In this document: piece by piece, positions 47,536 through 55,805 of the stretch
Layout: each line of letters opens with the position of its first letter
How positions within the stretch are numbered: the first letter of the stretch is position 1
Source of the DNA: JBKHYJ01 sp046565505
Lineage (GTDB): Bacteria; Acidobacteriota; Blastocatellia; UBA7656
NCBI GenBank assembly: GCA_046565505.1
Contig: JBKHYJ010000124.1
Span: forward strand, 1-64,000
Length of the DNA stretch: 64,000 nucleotides
Direction: 5' to 3'
Translations under genes and position numbers: made by a program
The notes under the pieces: generated by a model
What the model was told of the DNA's origin: nothing
The model's database searches: none
The model's input: only the letters and a program-made list of their open reading frames with translations

Positions 47536-48237
47536 GGTACGAATCTCCTTTGTACCTGTGCTCCATGCCCAGAGCGCCTAGGAACGAGCTGAGCTACGGA
47601 GCTGTCCGATGGATAGGGCAGACCAGGTCAAATTGGTCTGCCCTGCCTCCTGGCTCTACTTTATAATGCCGCCCACCGGCCCGCATTTTGAAATCTACGG
47701 TCGCCATTTATATTCCTGCCAACAGAGTCCGCAGAACAAAGGGCTCGCCCGGCGACACATAGAAAATGATTCGAGATTGATCAAGCTCCGCGGTCGGTAT
47801 CCGGGGGGAATTACTTTCGGAAGAACCGATCATCACCGATTAGTGATGCCGCGTTTTACATGGCCGGAGGCACGCCGTACTGGCGGGCGGGTTATTCTTT
47901 TTCAAAAGTTCGCGAAACCACCCAAAGGCTTTACGCAGGCCGGGCTTGCGGCTGCGGTTGACTGCGACAGCTCCCACGGACGACTAGTAATTCTTGAACA
48001 TAAGCGATTCTGTATCTCGGTAGCTCCTAACTACACTATACCGGCGGCCACGCATTTTTTTACTCGCCAAATCTTTTTTTGTGGGAAAAATATAGGCCGC
48101 CGCCGGCATATACTAGTGACGATCTTGTTTTTGGGTTTTGTAATGCTTGAAATGGTAGAGCTCTTGAATTGATTCTGTATCTCGGTAGCACCTTAAACGA
48201 ACGGCGAAGAATAGTGTTCTAATTAAAAAGATGGCTC
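47536..48237. other. AT-richer intergenic region before the sigma-like gene
   Basis: About 700 bases. The plus-strand open frame at 47609-48172 (187 codons) has no ribosome site, no family resemblance and an unlikely composition, so I do not call it. A 19-base direct repeat lies near the 3' end. The base composition is less GC-rich than most of the window. Confidence 0.5.
48006..48189 (+). repeat. 19-bp direct repeat upstream of the sigma-like gene
   Basis: GATTCTGTATCTCGGTAGC occurs exactly at 48006-48024 and 48171-48189, 165 bases apart, and is followed both times by similar bases (TCCTAA, ACCTTAA). It may be a regulatory site or the trace of a small duplication. Confidence 0.75.
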
Positions 48238-48918
48238 TTGTCAGACAGCCCGGAAGTTTCGAGGGCTTCATGTAGTAAGCGCAGAGATGTAACGGGAAAG
48301 TTCACTCAATTAGGAGGAACTGTAATTTCAAGGTCAAAAGATATTAGGGACCTATCAGAGAAGGAATTGCTGAATTTATACAATTCGCTTTTCCTGTTCG
48401 CTAACAGGAGATTCAAATGGATTCAACACAAGGTGCCAGGCGCAGACCTCAACGAGATAATACATCAAACATTCGTAGACCTATTAACTGGTCAAAGGCA
48501 AGCGGACCCGAGCGTTGGTCTCTATAACGTTATGTGTCAGATCGTCCGCAGCAAAGTAGGCCACCTCTGGGAGAAAGAAAAGAAGAGGTTGTCCATAGAT
48601 ACGAATCAAGAGTATGAGCTTCCGAATTATCTTGAGATACTGGTAGATGAGTTCTCTCAGGCCTACCCGCATTTCATGAGACCCCCGGAGGCCAGTGACC
48701 GGCAGACTTTTTATAACGAGCTGTGTCAAAAGATACTCAAGTCAGTGGAGGGGGATGAACTGCTCGAAAGAATCGTAGAATTGTGGATAGCAATTCCCGA
48801 TCTCAAACCTCAAGACATCGCGCAAGAGCTCTGCATAACCATGAAAGACCTACATGGCGCTCAAAAACGTCTGAGATCGAAGGTAAAGACCTTGAAGGAG
48901 GTATGGATGAATGTCTAA
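48238..48918 (+). CDS. RNA polymerase sigma-70-like factor
   Basis: About 200-226 residues. The region 2 resemblance is NRRFKWIQHKVPGADLNEIIHQTFVDLL, where the part DLNEIIHQTFVDLL mirrors the DLxQExFLxL core of ECF factors. The region 4 helix-turn-helix is LKPQDIAQELCITMKDLHGAQKRL. Start is uncertain: TTG 48238 has only a poor ribosome site, while a perfect AGGAGGA at 48312-48318 precedes an in-frame ATT at 48325, and no ATG occurs between. It overlaps the next gene by 8 bases, so the two are translationally coupled. The next gene may be its membrane-bound regulator. Codons are less GC-rich than elsewhere. Confidence 0.72.
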   Translation: MSDSPEVSRASCSKRRDVTGKFTQLGGTVISRSKDIRDLSEKELLNLYNSLFLFANRRFKWIQHKVPGADLNEIIHQTFVDLLTGQRQADPSVGLYNVMCQIVRSKVGHLWEKEKKRLSIDTNQEYELPNYLEILVDEFSQAYPHFMRPPEASDRQTFYNELCQKILKSVEGDELLERIVELWIAIPDLKPQDIAQELCITMKDLHGAQKRLRSKVKTLKEVWMNV

Positions 48919-49996
48919 TTATAATGGTACGGCAATACACAGAGCTTCTATCGAGTACTTGGATGCGCTCAGCCAGCTACTGGAATCAGACCCGGACACG
49001 CTGGCGGCTATGTCGCCGAGGCAGGTCGAGCAGGGGCTAAGAATGATGGACCTGTGCCCGAAGCGCGAGTTGCCGGCCGAGATCAAGCTGCTGGTCGAAG
49101 CCAACCGGCGTAGCAAGTCCAGGCGGCCCAAAGCACGTTTCGGCCTACGGCCTGTCATAGCCGCCGTCGGCATGTTGATAATCTTGGGCTTCGTCAAGAC
49201 CTTCCGCACGAGGGCCGGTTGGCTCACCTGCCTTTGCGGAATTCTGATCGGCGCGGCGGTGGCGGGCACGACAACTTTCAGAGTGTATGGCAAGAAGATG
49301 GCGACGAGCGAGAATACGTGGGCTGTCGAGAGAGCCGCCATAGAGTCGGAACTCAACTCAGTAAGAAATAGAATGGAGGCGCAACGATACTACTATGAAA
49401 AATTTAAAGGGAAGTGGCAATACTTGTCCGCCGCCTACGTGGACGTAATGCAGAAAATCAGGATAAAAAATAGGACGCGCAACGGAGGCTTGCCCCACAA
49501 GGAGTCACCTAATGAAGTATACATCGATACGGTGGCGGCCCAGATCGTGGAGGCGGCGACGCCCTTCGCTAAACTCCCGAACGTGGATAACGCGAGCTCA
49601 ACCCCCAGCGGGTTGCCGGCGGCGGGCACTATAGTTGAACAGATCAAGCCGAACAAGCACTCTAACCAGGGGCCCGATGAGAGTCCCACGGGGGTTAAGA
49701 TTTCCGTGGAATCCTGCGCGCCAATCTCGGCGACGGCGGACGGAATTGTGATCGCGGGCATATCGATCCCCAGGTATGGCAAGAGCATCACGGTGTCGCA
49801 CGCGAACGGCCTGACGACGACTTACGGACCTTTGTCAGAGAGCCTGGTCTCGTCGGGCGAGCGAGTCGGGTTCGGTCAAAAAATAGGCAGCGCCGCTTTC
49901 TCTACGAAGGGCACGCCTGTCTCCCTCCGTTATCAGGTTTATAAGAACAATCAGCCTGATAACGTCCTGTCCTACATCGGGAAGAACAGCCAGTAG
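48911..49996 (+). CDS. Membrane protein with degenerate LytM/M23-like domain
   Basis: The protein has 361 residues. The N-terminal 75 residues are cytosolic and helical (MSPRQVEQGLRMMDLC), followed by two hydrophobic helices (PVIAAVGMLIILGFV; LTCLCGILIGAAVAGTTTF), a coiled-coil-like stretch and a C-terminal M23-type fold: SATADGIVIAG, YGKSITVSHANGLTTTYGPL, GERVGFGQKIGSAA, VSLRYQVY. In active M23 enzymes the equivalents of GPL and SLRYQ carry His ligands (T.Y.HL, HLHFE). Those are missing, so it probably does not cut peptidoglycan, like EnvC/NlpD-type activators. It overlaps the sigma-like gene by 8 bases and may sense the cell wall and control that factor. Confidence 0.75.
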   Translation: MSNYNGTAIHRASIEYLDALSQLLESDPDTLAAMSPRQVEQGLRMMDLCPKRELPAEIKLLVEANRRSKSRRPKARFGLRPVIAAVGMLIILGFVKTFRTRAGWLTCLCGILIGAAVAGTTTFRVYGKKMATSENTWAVERAAIESELNSVRNRMEAQRYYYEKFKGKWQYLSAAYVDVMQKIRIKNRTRNGGLPHKESPNEVYIDTVAAQIVEAATPFAKLPNVDNASSTPSGLPAAGTIVEQIKPNKHSNQGPDESPTGVKISVESCAPISATADGIVIAGISIPRYGKSITVSHANGLTTTYGPLSESLVSSGERVGFGQKIGSAAFSTKGTPVSLRYQVYKNNQPDNVLSYIGKNSQ

Positions 49997-50003
49997 GCCG
50001 GCT

Positions 50004-50044
50004 CGAAGTGAGCTGGAGTGCTGATGTCACTCCAGCTCACTTCG
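50004..50044. terminator. 17-bp perfect stem-loop after the LytM-like gene
   Basis: CGAAGTGAGCTGGAGTG (50004-50020), loop CTGATGT, CACTCCAGCTCACTTCG (50028-50044). It begins 8 bases after the stop and is the longest perfect hairpin I found in the window. No T tail. Confidence 0.7.
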
Positions 50045-50344
50045 CCAGTAGCCGCCGTAAACCTGCCGCACCGAGACCACAGCTAGGGCGATTAATCCCC
50101 CCCGACAAATCCTTGACCTGCCTGGCCCACCATAGCCCCGAAAATGCTGCGCCACGGCCATAATTCATCGGGCAAGCGAATGAGAAATCAAAGCCGCAGG
50201 CACACATAGCGGCTCCGCGGCTGACCCTGAGCGGACTTCCACATTCTGGTTCGCCGGCCACCTGGGTATATACAAAGCGAATGAGTTCGACTAAAATCAA
50301 ACCTCGCTGCGGGACGCTTGTTTATAAAAAGATTGGGGTGCTCG
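50045..50344. other. Intergenic region before the haloperoxidase-like gene
   Basis: About 300 bases with no supported gene and no clear promoter. Confidence 0.5.
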
Positions 50345-51778
50345 ATGAGATTCAGGCTGCTTCGACTCGGATTTAAGCTCGCCTCTTCATTCGTGTTTTT
50401 ACTTCTGACATACCAGCCAGGTTTTGCTTCAGATAATGCGGTCTTACGTTGGAACGACGCCGCGCTACAGGCCGTGCGCAACACGAACATGGCGCCGCCT
50501 CTGGTGGCCCGCGCCCTTGCCATACTGCACACGTCTATCTACGACGCGTGGACGGCATACGACCCTGTAGCTATTGATACGCGCCTGGGTGGGGCCCTCA
50601 AGCGCCCGCCCTCTGAACGTACCGAGGAGAATAAAAAGAAGGCGACCAGCTTTGCCGCGTACCGCGCGCTGGTTGACCTCTTCCCGACTCAGAAGCAAAT
50701 CTTCGACCGGCTGATGAGCGACTTAGGGTATGACCCTTCCGACGCAACCACGGACACTTCGACGGCGGCAGGGGTCGGCAACGTCGCCTCGGCGGCCGTC
50801 ATAGAATTCCGCCACCACGATGGGTCCAACCAACTGGGCGACCTTAACCCCGGGGCGTATTCCGACTACACGGGCTACGTCCCTGTTAACACGCCGGATC
50901 AGGTATTCGACATAAACCGCTGGCAGCCTTTGCGGCTCCCGAACGGGCAAGTCCAAAGGTGGCTCGCGCCGCAGTGGGGAATGGTTATACCGTTCGCATT
51001 AACGTCCGCATCGCAGTTCCGCCCACGCCCCCCATCATTCTTCCCCGACGATAGGTTCCGCGAGCAGGCGCTCGAATTACTCCGCATTAGCGGAAATCTA
51101 AACGACACACGCAAAGCCATAGCGGAATACTGGTCGGATGGGCCTGCCTCTGAGACCCCGCCGGGGCACTGGCAGCTCTTCGCCCAGTTCGTATCGCTCA
51201 GGGACAACCACGGTCTGGACGACGACGTGAAGATGTTCTTTGCTCTGAATAACGGCCTGCTGGACGCGAGCATAGCCGTTTGGGAGGCGAAACGTTTCTA
51301 TGACTACGTGCGGCCAATAACGGCGATTCGCACGCTGTTTAGAGGGCAGTGGCAGCCTGCGTGGGCGGGCCCATTTCAAGGAATTAAGCTCATAGACCCC
51401 GCTGAATGGCAGCCGTATCAAGCCCCTACTTTCATAACCCCCCCATTCGCCGAATACGTTTCGGGTCACAGCACGTTCAGCTCGACCTCTGCGGAGATAC
51501 TTAAGTTGTTCACGGGCAGCGATAGGTTTGGCGCGTCCGTAGTCATAGAGGCCGGCAGTTCACGGATAGAGCCGGGGGTCACCCCATCGCGTGATGTTAC
51601 GTTGTCATGGAGGACATTCTCGATAGCCGCCGACGAGGCCGGCATCTCGCGCCGGTATGGCGGAATCCACTTCAGGGATGGCGATATAAGGGGCCGTAAT
51701 ATGGGGCGCTTGATAGGCGCGCAGGTCTGGCAGAAGGCCCTGGCTTACTTCAACGGCACGGTCAATAGCCAGCCCTGA
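50345..51778 (+). CDS. Secreted vanadium-dependent haloperoxidase/PAP2-family protein
   Basis: ATG 50345 is preferred to the TTG at 50318. A signal peptide (LASSFVFLLLTYQPGFAS) is followed by WNDAALQAVRNTNMAPPLVARALAILHTSIYDAW, the usual opening of bacterial vanadium-haloperoxidase-like proteins. The vanadate/phosphate pocket is visible in three parts: KRFYDYVRP, EYVSGHSTFSS and GISRRYGGIHFRDGD. About 477 residues is normal for the group. Such enzymes oxidise halides with peroxide or act as phosphatases; sequence alone does not separate these. It converges on the HEAT protein gene. Confidence 0.92.
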   Translation: MRFRLLRLGFKLASSFVFLLLTYQPGFASDNAVLRWNDAALQAVRNTNMAPPLVARALAILHTSIYDAWTAYDPVAIDTRLGGALKRPPSERTEENKKKATSFAAYRALVDLFPTQKQIFDRLMSDLGYDPSDATTDTSTAAGVGNVASAAVIEFRHHDGSNQLGDLNPGAYSDYTGYVPVNTPDQVFDINRWQPLRLPNGQVQRWLAPQWGMVIPFALTSASQFRPRPPSFFPDDRFREQALELLRISGNLNDTRKAIAEYWSDGPASETPPGHWQLFAQFVSLRDNHGLDDDVKMFFALNNGLLDASIAVWEAKRFYDYVRPITAIRTLFRGQWQPAWAGPFQGIKLIDPAEWQPYQAPTFITPPFAEYVSGHSTFSSTSAEILKLFTGSDRFGASVVIEAGSSRIEPGVTPSRDVTLSWRTFSIAADEAGISRRYGGIHFRDGDIRGRNMGRLIGAQVWQKALAYFNGTVNSQP

Positions 51779-51792
51779 TCTACATCTGGCAA

Positions 51793-51828
51793 CCGGAGCG
51801 GCGCGGCCGACGCGCCGCGTCACTCCGG
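51793..51828. terminator. Hairpin between convergent genes
   Basis: Outer arms CCGGA/TCCGG (51793-51797, 51824-51828) and inner arms CGGCGCG/CGCGCCG (51799-51805, 51811-51817). It probably serves both the haloperoxidase-like gene and the HEAT-repeat gene. Confidence 0.5.
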
Positions 51829-51980
51829 GAAGAGATAAAACGGTCCGGGGCTTGTAAGAACCCTTCCAAATCATTGCTATCGATGAATCCGGCGCGCATC
51901 CAGTATGATGCGACGCAGGGCGTAGCTCGGTCGCCCCAGCATATATAGATCCGGTGACCGTGGCGTCATTAACCTTCGCA

Positions 51981-52991
51981 TCATTTGCCTTTGCCTTGTA
52001 ACTCGCGGATGATTGTTTCAACCTCGCCCGTTTCGACGAGGTGTTGCAGGCGGCCTTCGTCGATCCCGGCCATCCGGCCGAGGATGTATCTCGCGGGCTC
52101 TGCGTGGCCCGTTCGCCATCGCGCCATCTCGATCAAACGTTCGAGCACTTCTTTATTACGTAACCGCGCGAGCAGCCTTGCGTTTCTACTTTTGGTCATG
52201 GAATTGATCAGGTAGCTGGTTTTATTCAGGTCGGTCCAGGTCCCTGACAGGAGCATTTCAATGAAGCCTTCGGCCGGGATCTCCTCGGCGATTCTCTGGC
52301 TCGATTCAGCCAGCACGATCAGTGCGCGAGTGGCGTTATTACGAACTGCGCCGTTGCCGTCCCGATGCGCCCGCACGAGGGCGGCAACCTGAGACCTGGA
52401 TTGCCGTGCATAACCTAGTAACTGCGCGGCGACCATTCGCTGCTTATCGTCTGAGGCGGCTCGCAACACGTTGCGTAACAGCGCGTCATGGCCCACGGCA
52501 TAGTCTCGCATCTCAAGTTGTATGGAGCGCAGGGCGGGGCTCGCCGAAAGCGCGTATCCTTTCGAGCGATCTTCGGGGGAGGCCCCTTTCTGCACGTCCT
52601 CCAAGAGGGCCTTCATAAACCGATCATAAAGATTGACGATATTCTCCGGCAGCCGGATCGTGGACCTGGGGGGACGGTCGTAGCGAATCGTCTTGCCGGA
52701 AAGCCCAATATATACAATCCAGTTACCCTGATCGTCACAGCAGACGCGCATCAAGTCGGTCGGTGCTCGACCAGTCACCTGCCTGATGGCCTCTACGCCC
52801 CGCCCGTCGTTAGCGGCGAAAGTCTCTACGCTGAAATCATCCCTTTCGCGAAATGGCAGCACTGCCCGCACCTTGTTGAGGTCGATTCCCGAATAGCCGA
52901 AGAATTCAATCTCACCAATGAGCCTGGGCCTATCCTGTCCGACTGCGCCTGACGCAACCAGGGTGATAATCAAAAGGACGCGATGCTTCAT
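51981..52991 (-). CDS. Secreted POTRA-like plus HEAT-repeat protein
   Basis: The protein has 336 residues with signal peptide VLLIITLVASGAVGQ. The first mature part, IGEIEFFGYSGIDLNKVRAVLP, looks like a POTRA-type beta-alpha unit as found in outer-membrane assembly proteins. From about 165 to 320 are short alpha-hairpin repeats of HEAT type (NVLRAASDDKQRMVAAQLLG, RAHRDGNGAVRNNATRALIV). Such a combination suggests a periplasmic scaffold. No enzyme motif is seen. It converges on the haloperoxidase-like gene and is followed on its strand upstream by a methyltransferase 59 bases away. Confidence 0.72.
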   Translation of the reverse strand: MKHRVLLIITLVASGAVGQDRPRLIGEIEFFGYSGIDLNKVRAVLPFRERDDFSVETFAANDGRGVEAIRQVTGRAPTDLMRVCCDDQGNWIVYIGLSGKTIRYDRPPRSTIRLPENIVNLYDRFMKALLEDVQKGASPEDRSKGYALSASPALRSIQLEMRDYAVGHDALLRNVLRAASDDKQRMVAAQLLGYARQSRSQVAALVRAHRDGNGAVRNNATRALIVLAESSQRIAEEIPAEGFIEMLLSGTWTDLNKTSYLINSMTKSRNARLLARLRNKEVLERLIEMARWRTGHAEPARYILGRMAGIDEGRLQHLVETGEVETIIRELQGKGK

Positions 52992-53049
52992 GTGGTTCTC
53001 CGGTAACAGGTAGATGGTGCCTTATTCGCCGCGCGGGCCGGTTGCCCTG

Positions 53050-53835
53050 CTATGGCTTCCGCACTCGCATGTGGAGGAAGTAAGCCACGACCTGAGCGTC
53101 TTGCAGTTTCGGGCATGCCGCGACAGTTTCATCACTCGGCCTGGGTTCTTCGAGGCGCTCAAGCCGGAAGCCGGTGTCGACCAGCAGGTTCACCCACTGG
53201 CTCAGGGTCCGCGTGAACCGTGGCGTCTTGAATTGTGTGAACCCTTGCCTGATGTGCGCCGGCGCGGACTTGAATATCCACTCTGTGATCTCGCCTTCGA
53301 GATTTCGGAAGTAATCTCCAACTTCTATCGCGTACGTCCGGCCGTTCTCGTCGCGCAGATTTCGGCGGTGCGGCGTATCGTAGCAGGGATGCGTGATCGA
53401 AAACTGTAGGAAACCGCCGGGCTTAAGGGTGCGGTATGCTTCGGCCAGTACACGCCCCGTCTCCGGTATATCCATGAAGCTCATGAAGCCTGTCGCAAAG
53501 TCGAATGTCGCATCGGCAAATGGCAATTCCACGGCGCTCGCGACGCGGTACTCTATGCCCAGAGGGTCTTGCGCCTCGGACTGTGTGGCGTAGTCAATAA
53601 AGACTTCGGAAATGTCAATGGCTTTCATGCGGGCCCCGCGGCGGGCCAACAGCCTGGTGTTGTGACCTTCACCACAACCGAGATCCAGCCCCGAAAGCCC
53701 CGCCACTCCCGGCAGCATGTCGAAGAAGGCGGGCGTATTGAGGTGATCCCTGTAGATGTCGTACCCGGCCCTCGCGAGTTTCGTCCATGCCTCTGCGTTG
53801 CCATTCCAAAAATTTCCTGCTTCCTCATGGTCCAT
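53050..53835 (-). CDS. Class I SAM-dependent methyltransferase
   Basis: The protein has 261 residues. Motif I is GLDLGCGEGHNTR, followed by AIDISEVFIDYAT (motif II), ELPFADATFDFATGF (post II) and YRTLKPGGFLQF (motif III). It belongs to the Methyltransf_11/25 group and is cytosolic. The substrate is unknown; the C-terminal part is typical for small-molecule methyltransferases. The HEAT-repeat gene lies 58 bases downstream on the same strand and may be co-transcribed. Confidence 0.93.
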   Translation of the reverse strand: MDHEEAGNFWNGNAEAWTKLARAGYDIYRDHLNTPAFFDMLPGVAGLSGLDLGCGEGHNTRLLARRGARMKAIDISEVFIDYATQSEAQDPLGIEYRVASAVELPFADATFDFATGFMSFMDIPETGRVLAEAYRTLKPGGFLQFSITHPCYDTPHRRNLRDENGRTYAIEVGDYFRNLEGEITEWIFKSAPAHIRQGFTQFKTPRFTRTLSQWVNLLVDTGFRLERLEEPRPSDETVAACPKLQDAQVVAYFLHMRVRKP

Positions 53836-54120
53836 CTTAAATCATCATCCTTACTTGATCCGGTCACAGACCGCCGTGACGCCCGCGGCCCTCAGCACAT
53901 GGCATTTTAGCATCTCCGCGATAAATTCAAGGCAAGGTTCCGCCATCATCACATTCTACTAGTGCGCCCGGAATAGCCTGGGTGGGACCTGGGCGGAAAG
54001 AGTTTGCGCAATACCGATACTCGTTCAGCTCGTCGGCCGATGAGACATCCGAGGTCGGCCAGCGTCCAGTCAATCAATTAAGAATCGAGCGTCACCATTT
54101 TCAGAACGGAGTATTTACTC

Positions 54121-55329
54121 ATGAAAGAGAAGAGACTCTACGTTATCGTCGCCTTTCTCACATTGGCAGTCGGCATAGGAGTTCCGCAGGCGTGGCTCGC
54201 CCACTCACGCAGCCATGTGCGCCCGCCGCGGCGTCATACGCCTCCGATTCAAGTTCAGAGTCAGACCACCGGGAAGGCCACACTGGAGATGGTCTTCACG
54301 CTCGACACGACCGGCTCGATGGGCGGGTTGATTGAGGGCGCAAAGCAACGCATTTGGGGGATAGTCAACGAGGTAATGCAATCACCTTCCCACCCGTCGG
54401 TCCGCGTAGGCCTCGTGGCCTACAGGGACCGGGGCGACGCTTACGTCACAAAGGTTCTGCCGCTCACGAGCGACCTCGATACAGTTTACTCTACGCTGAT
54501 GGATTACCGCGCCGATGGCGGGGGTGATACGCCGGAGAACGTGCGCCGCGCCCTCGCGGATGCCGTGCGCGAGGCGGGGTGGTCCGAGCGGGCGCAGGGA
54601 GTCGCGCAAATCATCTTTCTCGTCGGGGATGCGCCGCCTCATCAAGACTACTATGACGAGCCCGACACTACTACAACTGCCGCGGAGGCGGCGCGGGCCG
54701 GTATCGTCGTCAACACCATTCAATGCGGCAATCAACCCGGCACTCAACAGGTTTGGCAGATGATCGCCGCGAGCGGTGAGGGGCAGTATTTTTCCATAGC
54801 GCAAGATGGTGGCGTACAGGCGATCTCGACTCCTTACGACAAGGAGATGTCAGAGCTGGGCGCGAAGCTGGGATCGACCTATGTGGCTTACGGTGGAGGG
54901 GTTGGGGCCGCGGGTGCTCGTTATCGTGAAGAGGCGAAGATGAAGCAGGCCGCTACCGAATCTGTCGTGGTGTCGAGCGCCCCGATGGGAGCCGCAGCTG
55001 ACCGCGCTGTGAACAAAGCCGTGAACTCTGAGGCCTATGCAGGCGACTTGATGACCAGTTTGGAGAATGGGTCTGTGAAGTTAGACGCCTTGAAAGACGA
55101 AGAGCTTCCTGATGAATTGAGGAAGCTGGGGCCGGAGGCAAGGAAGAAAGAGATTGAAAGGCGGCTCGCGGAACGCAGGAAGCTGCGGGCAGATATTCTA
55201 AAGCTCTCGAAACAGCGCGACGAGTTTATAGCGGCGGCGCGAAAGAGGTTGCCGCGTAATCAGGGCAGCTTTGACTCGGCAGTCGCAGTCGCGCTCAAAC
55301 AGCAAATGAGGCGTAAAGGCATCAAGTAA
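54121..55329 (+). CDS. Membrane-anchored or secreted von Willebrand A domain protein
   Basis: The protein has 402 residues. An N-terminal hydrophobic segment (LYVIVAFLTLAVGIGVPQAW) serves as a signal or anchor. The vWA domain runs at about 55-240 with a MIDAS of DTTGSMG (D62, T64, S66), then VRVGLVAYRDRGD, DGGGDTPENVRRAL and IIFLVGDAPPH. The C-terminal 150 residues are helical and charged, with a strong Lys/Arg/Glu coiled-coil stretch (KKEIERRLAERRKLRADIL). It likely binds a protein partner in the periplasm. No operon partner is evident; 475 bases separate it from the next gene. Confidence 0.88.
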   Translation: MKEKRLYVIVAFLTLAVGIGVPQAWLAHSRSHVRPPRRHTPPIQVQSQTTGKATLEMVFTLDTTGSMGGLIEGAKQRIWGIVNEVMQSPSHPSVRVGLVAYRDRGDAYVTKVLPLTSDLDTVYSTLMDYRADGGGDTPENVRRALADAVREAGWSERAQGVAQIIFLVGDAPPHQDYYDEPDTTTTAAEAARAGIVVNTIQCGNQPGTQQVWQMIAASGEGQYFSIAQDGGVQAISTPYDKEMSELGAKLGSTYVAYGGGVGAAGARYREEAKMKQAATESVVVSSAPMGAAADRAVNKAVNSEAYAGDLMTSLENGSVKLDALKDEELPDELRKLGPEARKKEIERRLAERRKLRADILKLSKQRDEFIAAARKRLPRNQGSFDSAVAVALKQQMRRKGIK

Positions 55330-55805
55330 CGAATTTGATTTAACAGGAAGTTTCGAGCAAAGCGCCACTCAGTGTACGAGAAGCATTTCGAGACGACGCG
55401 CTCATTGGGAACTATGCTCGAAGCTTCCTTTCCATGCTCTCAAGGAACAAGCGCTTAGCGCGCTGGACTTGGAGCAGCCTTCAGTCATGCCGGCCCACAC
55501 ATCCATGCGAGTTTTGAGTTTTTGAGCTTCGATGCATCTGATAACAAAAATTACGAACTTCCTTATAAGATCAAGATAAGGTAGTCAATATCTACCCCTC
55601 AAACTTTCCATTTGACAACACAAGCTGATGATCAGATACTGATCCAGGCAATCAACCTACTTGCTATCCCCTCTCGCACCCGGTATAGACCGGTAGCAGG
55701 GGGTTATTAACTTCACCGACTCTTTTCATTCCTATTGACTGGCTGAGCACCAGAGCCTGCCCTTGCCACAGATTCTTATGCTCAGTTAACACGGAAGGAA
55801 CTAAG
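55330..55805. other. AT-richer intergenic region with a promoter-like sequence
   Basis: About 475 bases with no credible gene and lower GC than the neighbours. It contains the promoter-like pair described at 55612-55640. GGAAGGAAC directly precedes the next start. Confidence 0.55.
55612..55640 (+). promoter_or_regulatory. Candidate sigma-70 promoter upstream of the YVTN gene
   Basis: TTGACA (55612-55617), 17-base spacer, GATACT (55635-55640; four of six match TATAAT). The coding start is 166 bases downstream. Confidence 0.35.

Noticed and set aside
47609..48172. 187-codon plus-strand open frame before the sigma-like gene
   Set aside because: No ribosome site, unlikely residue make-up, no family resemblance; it also spans one copy of the 19-bp repeat.
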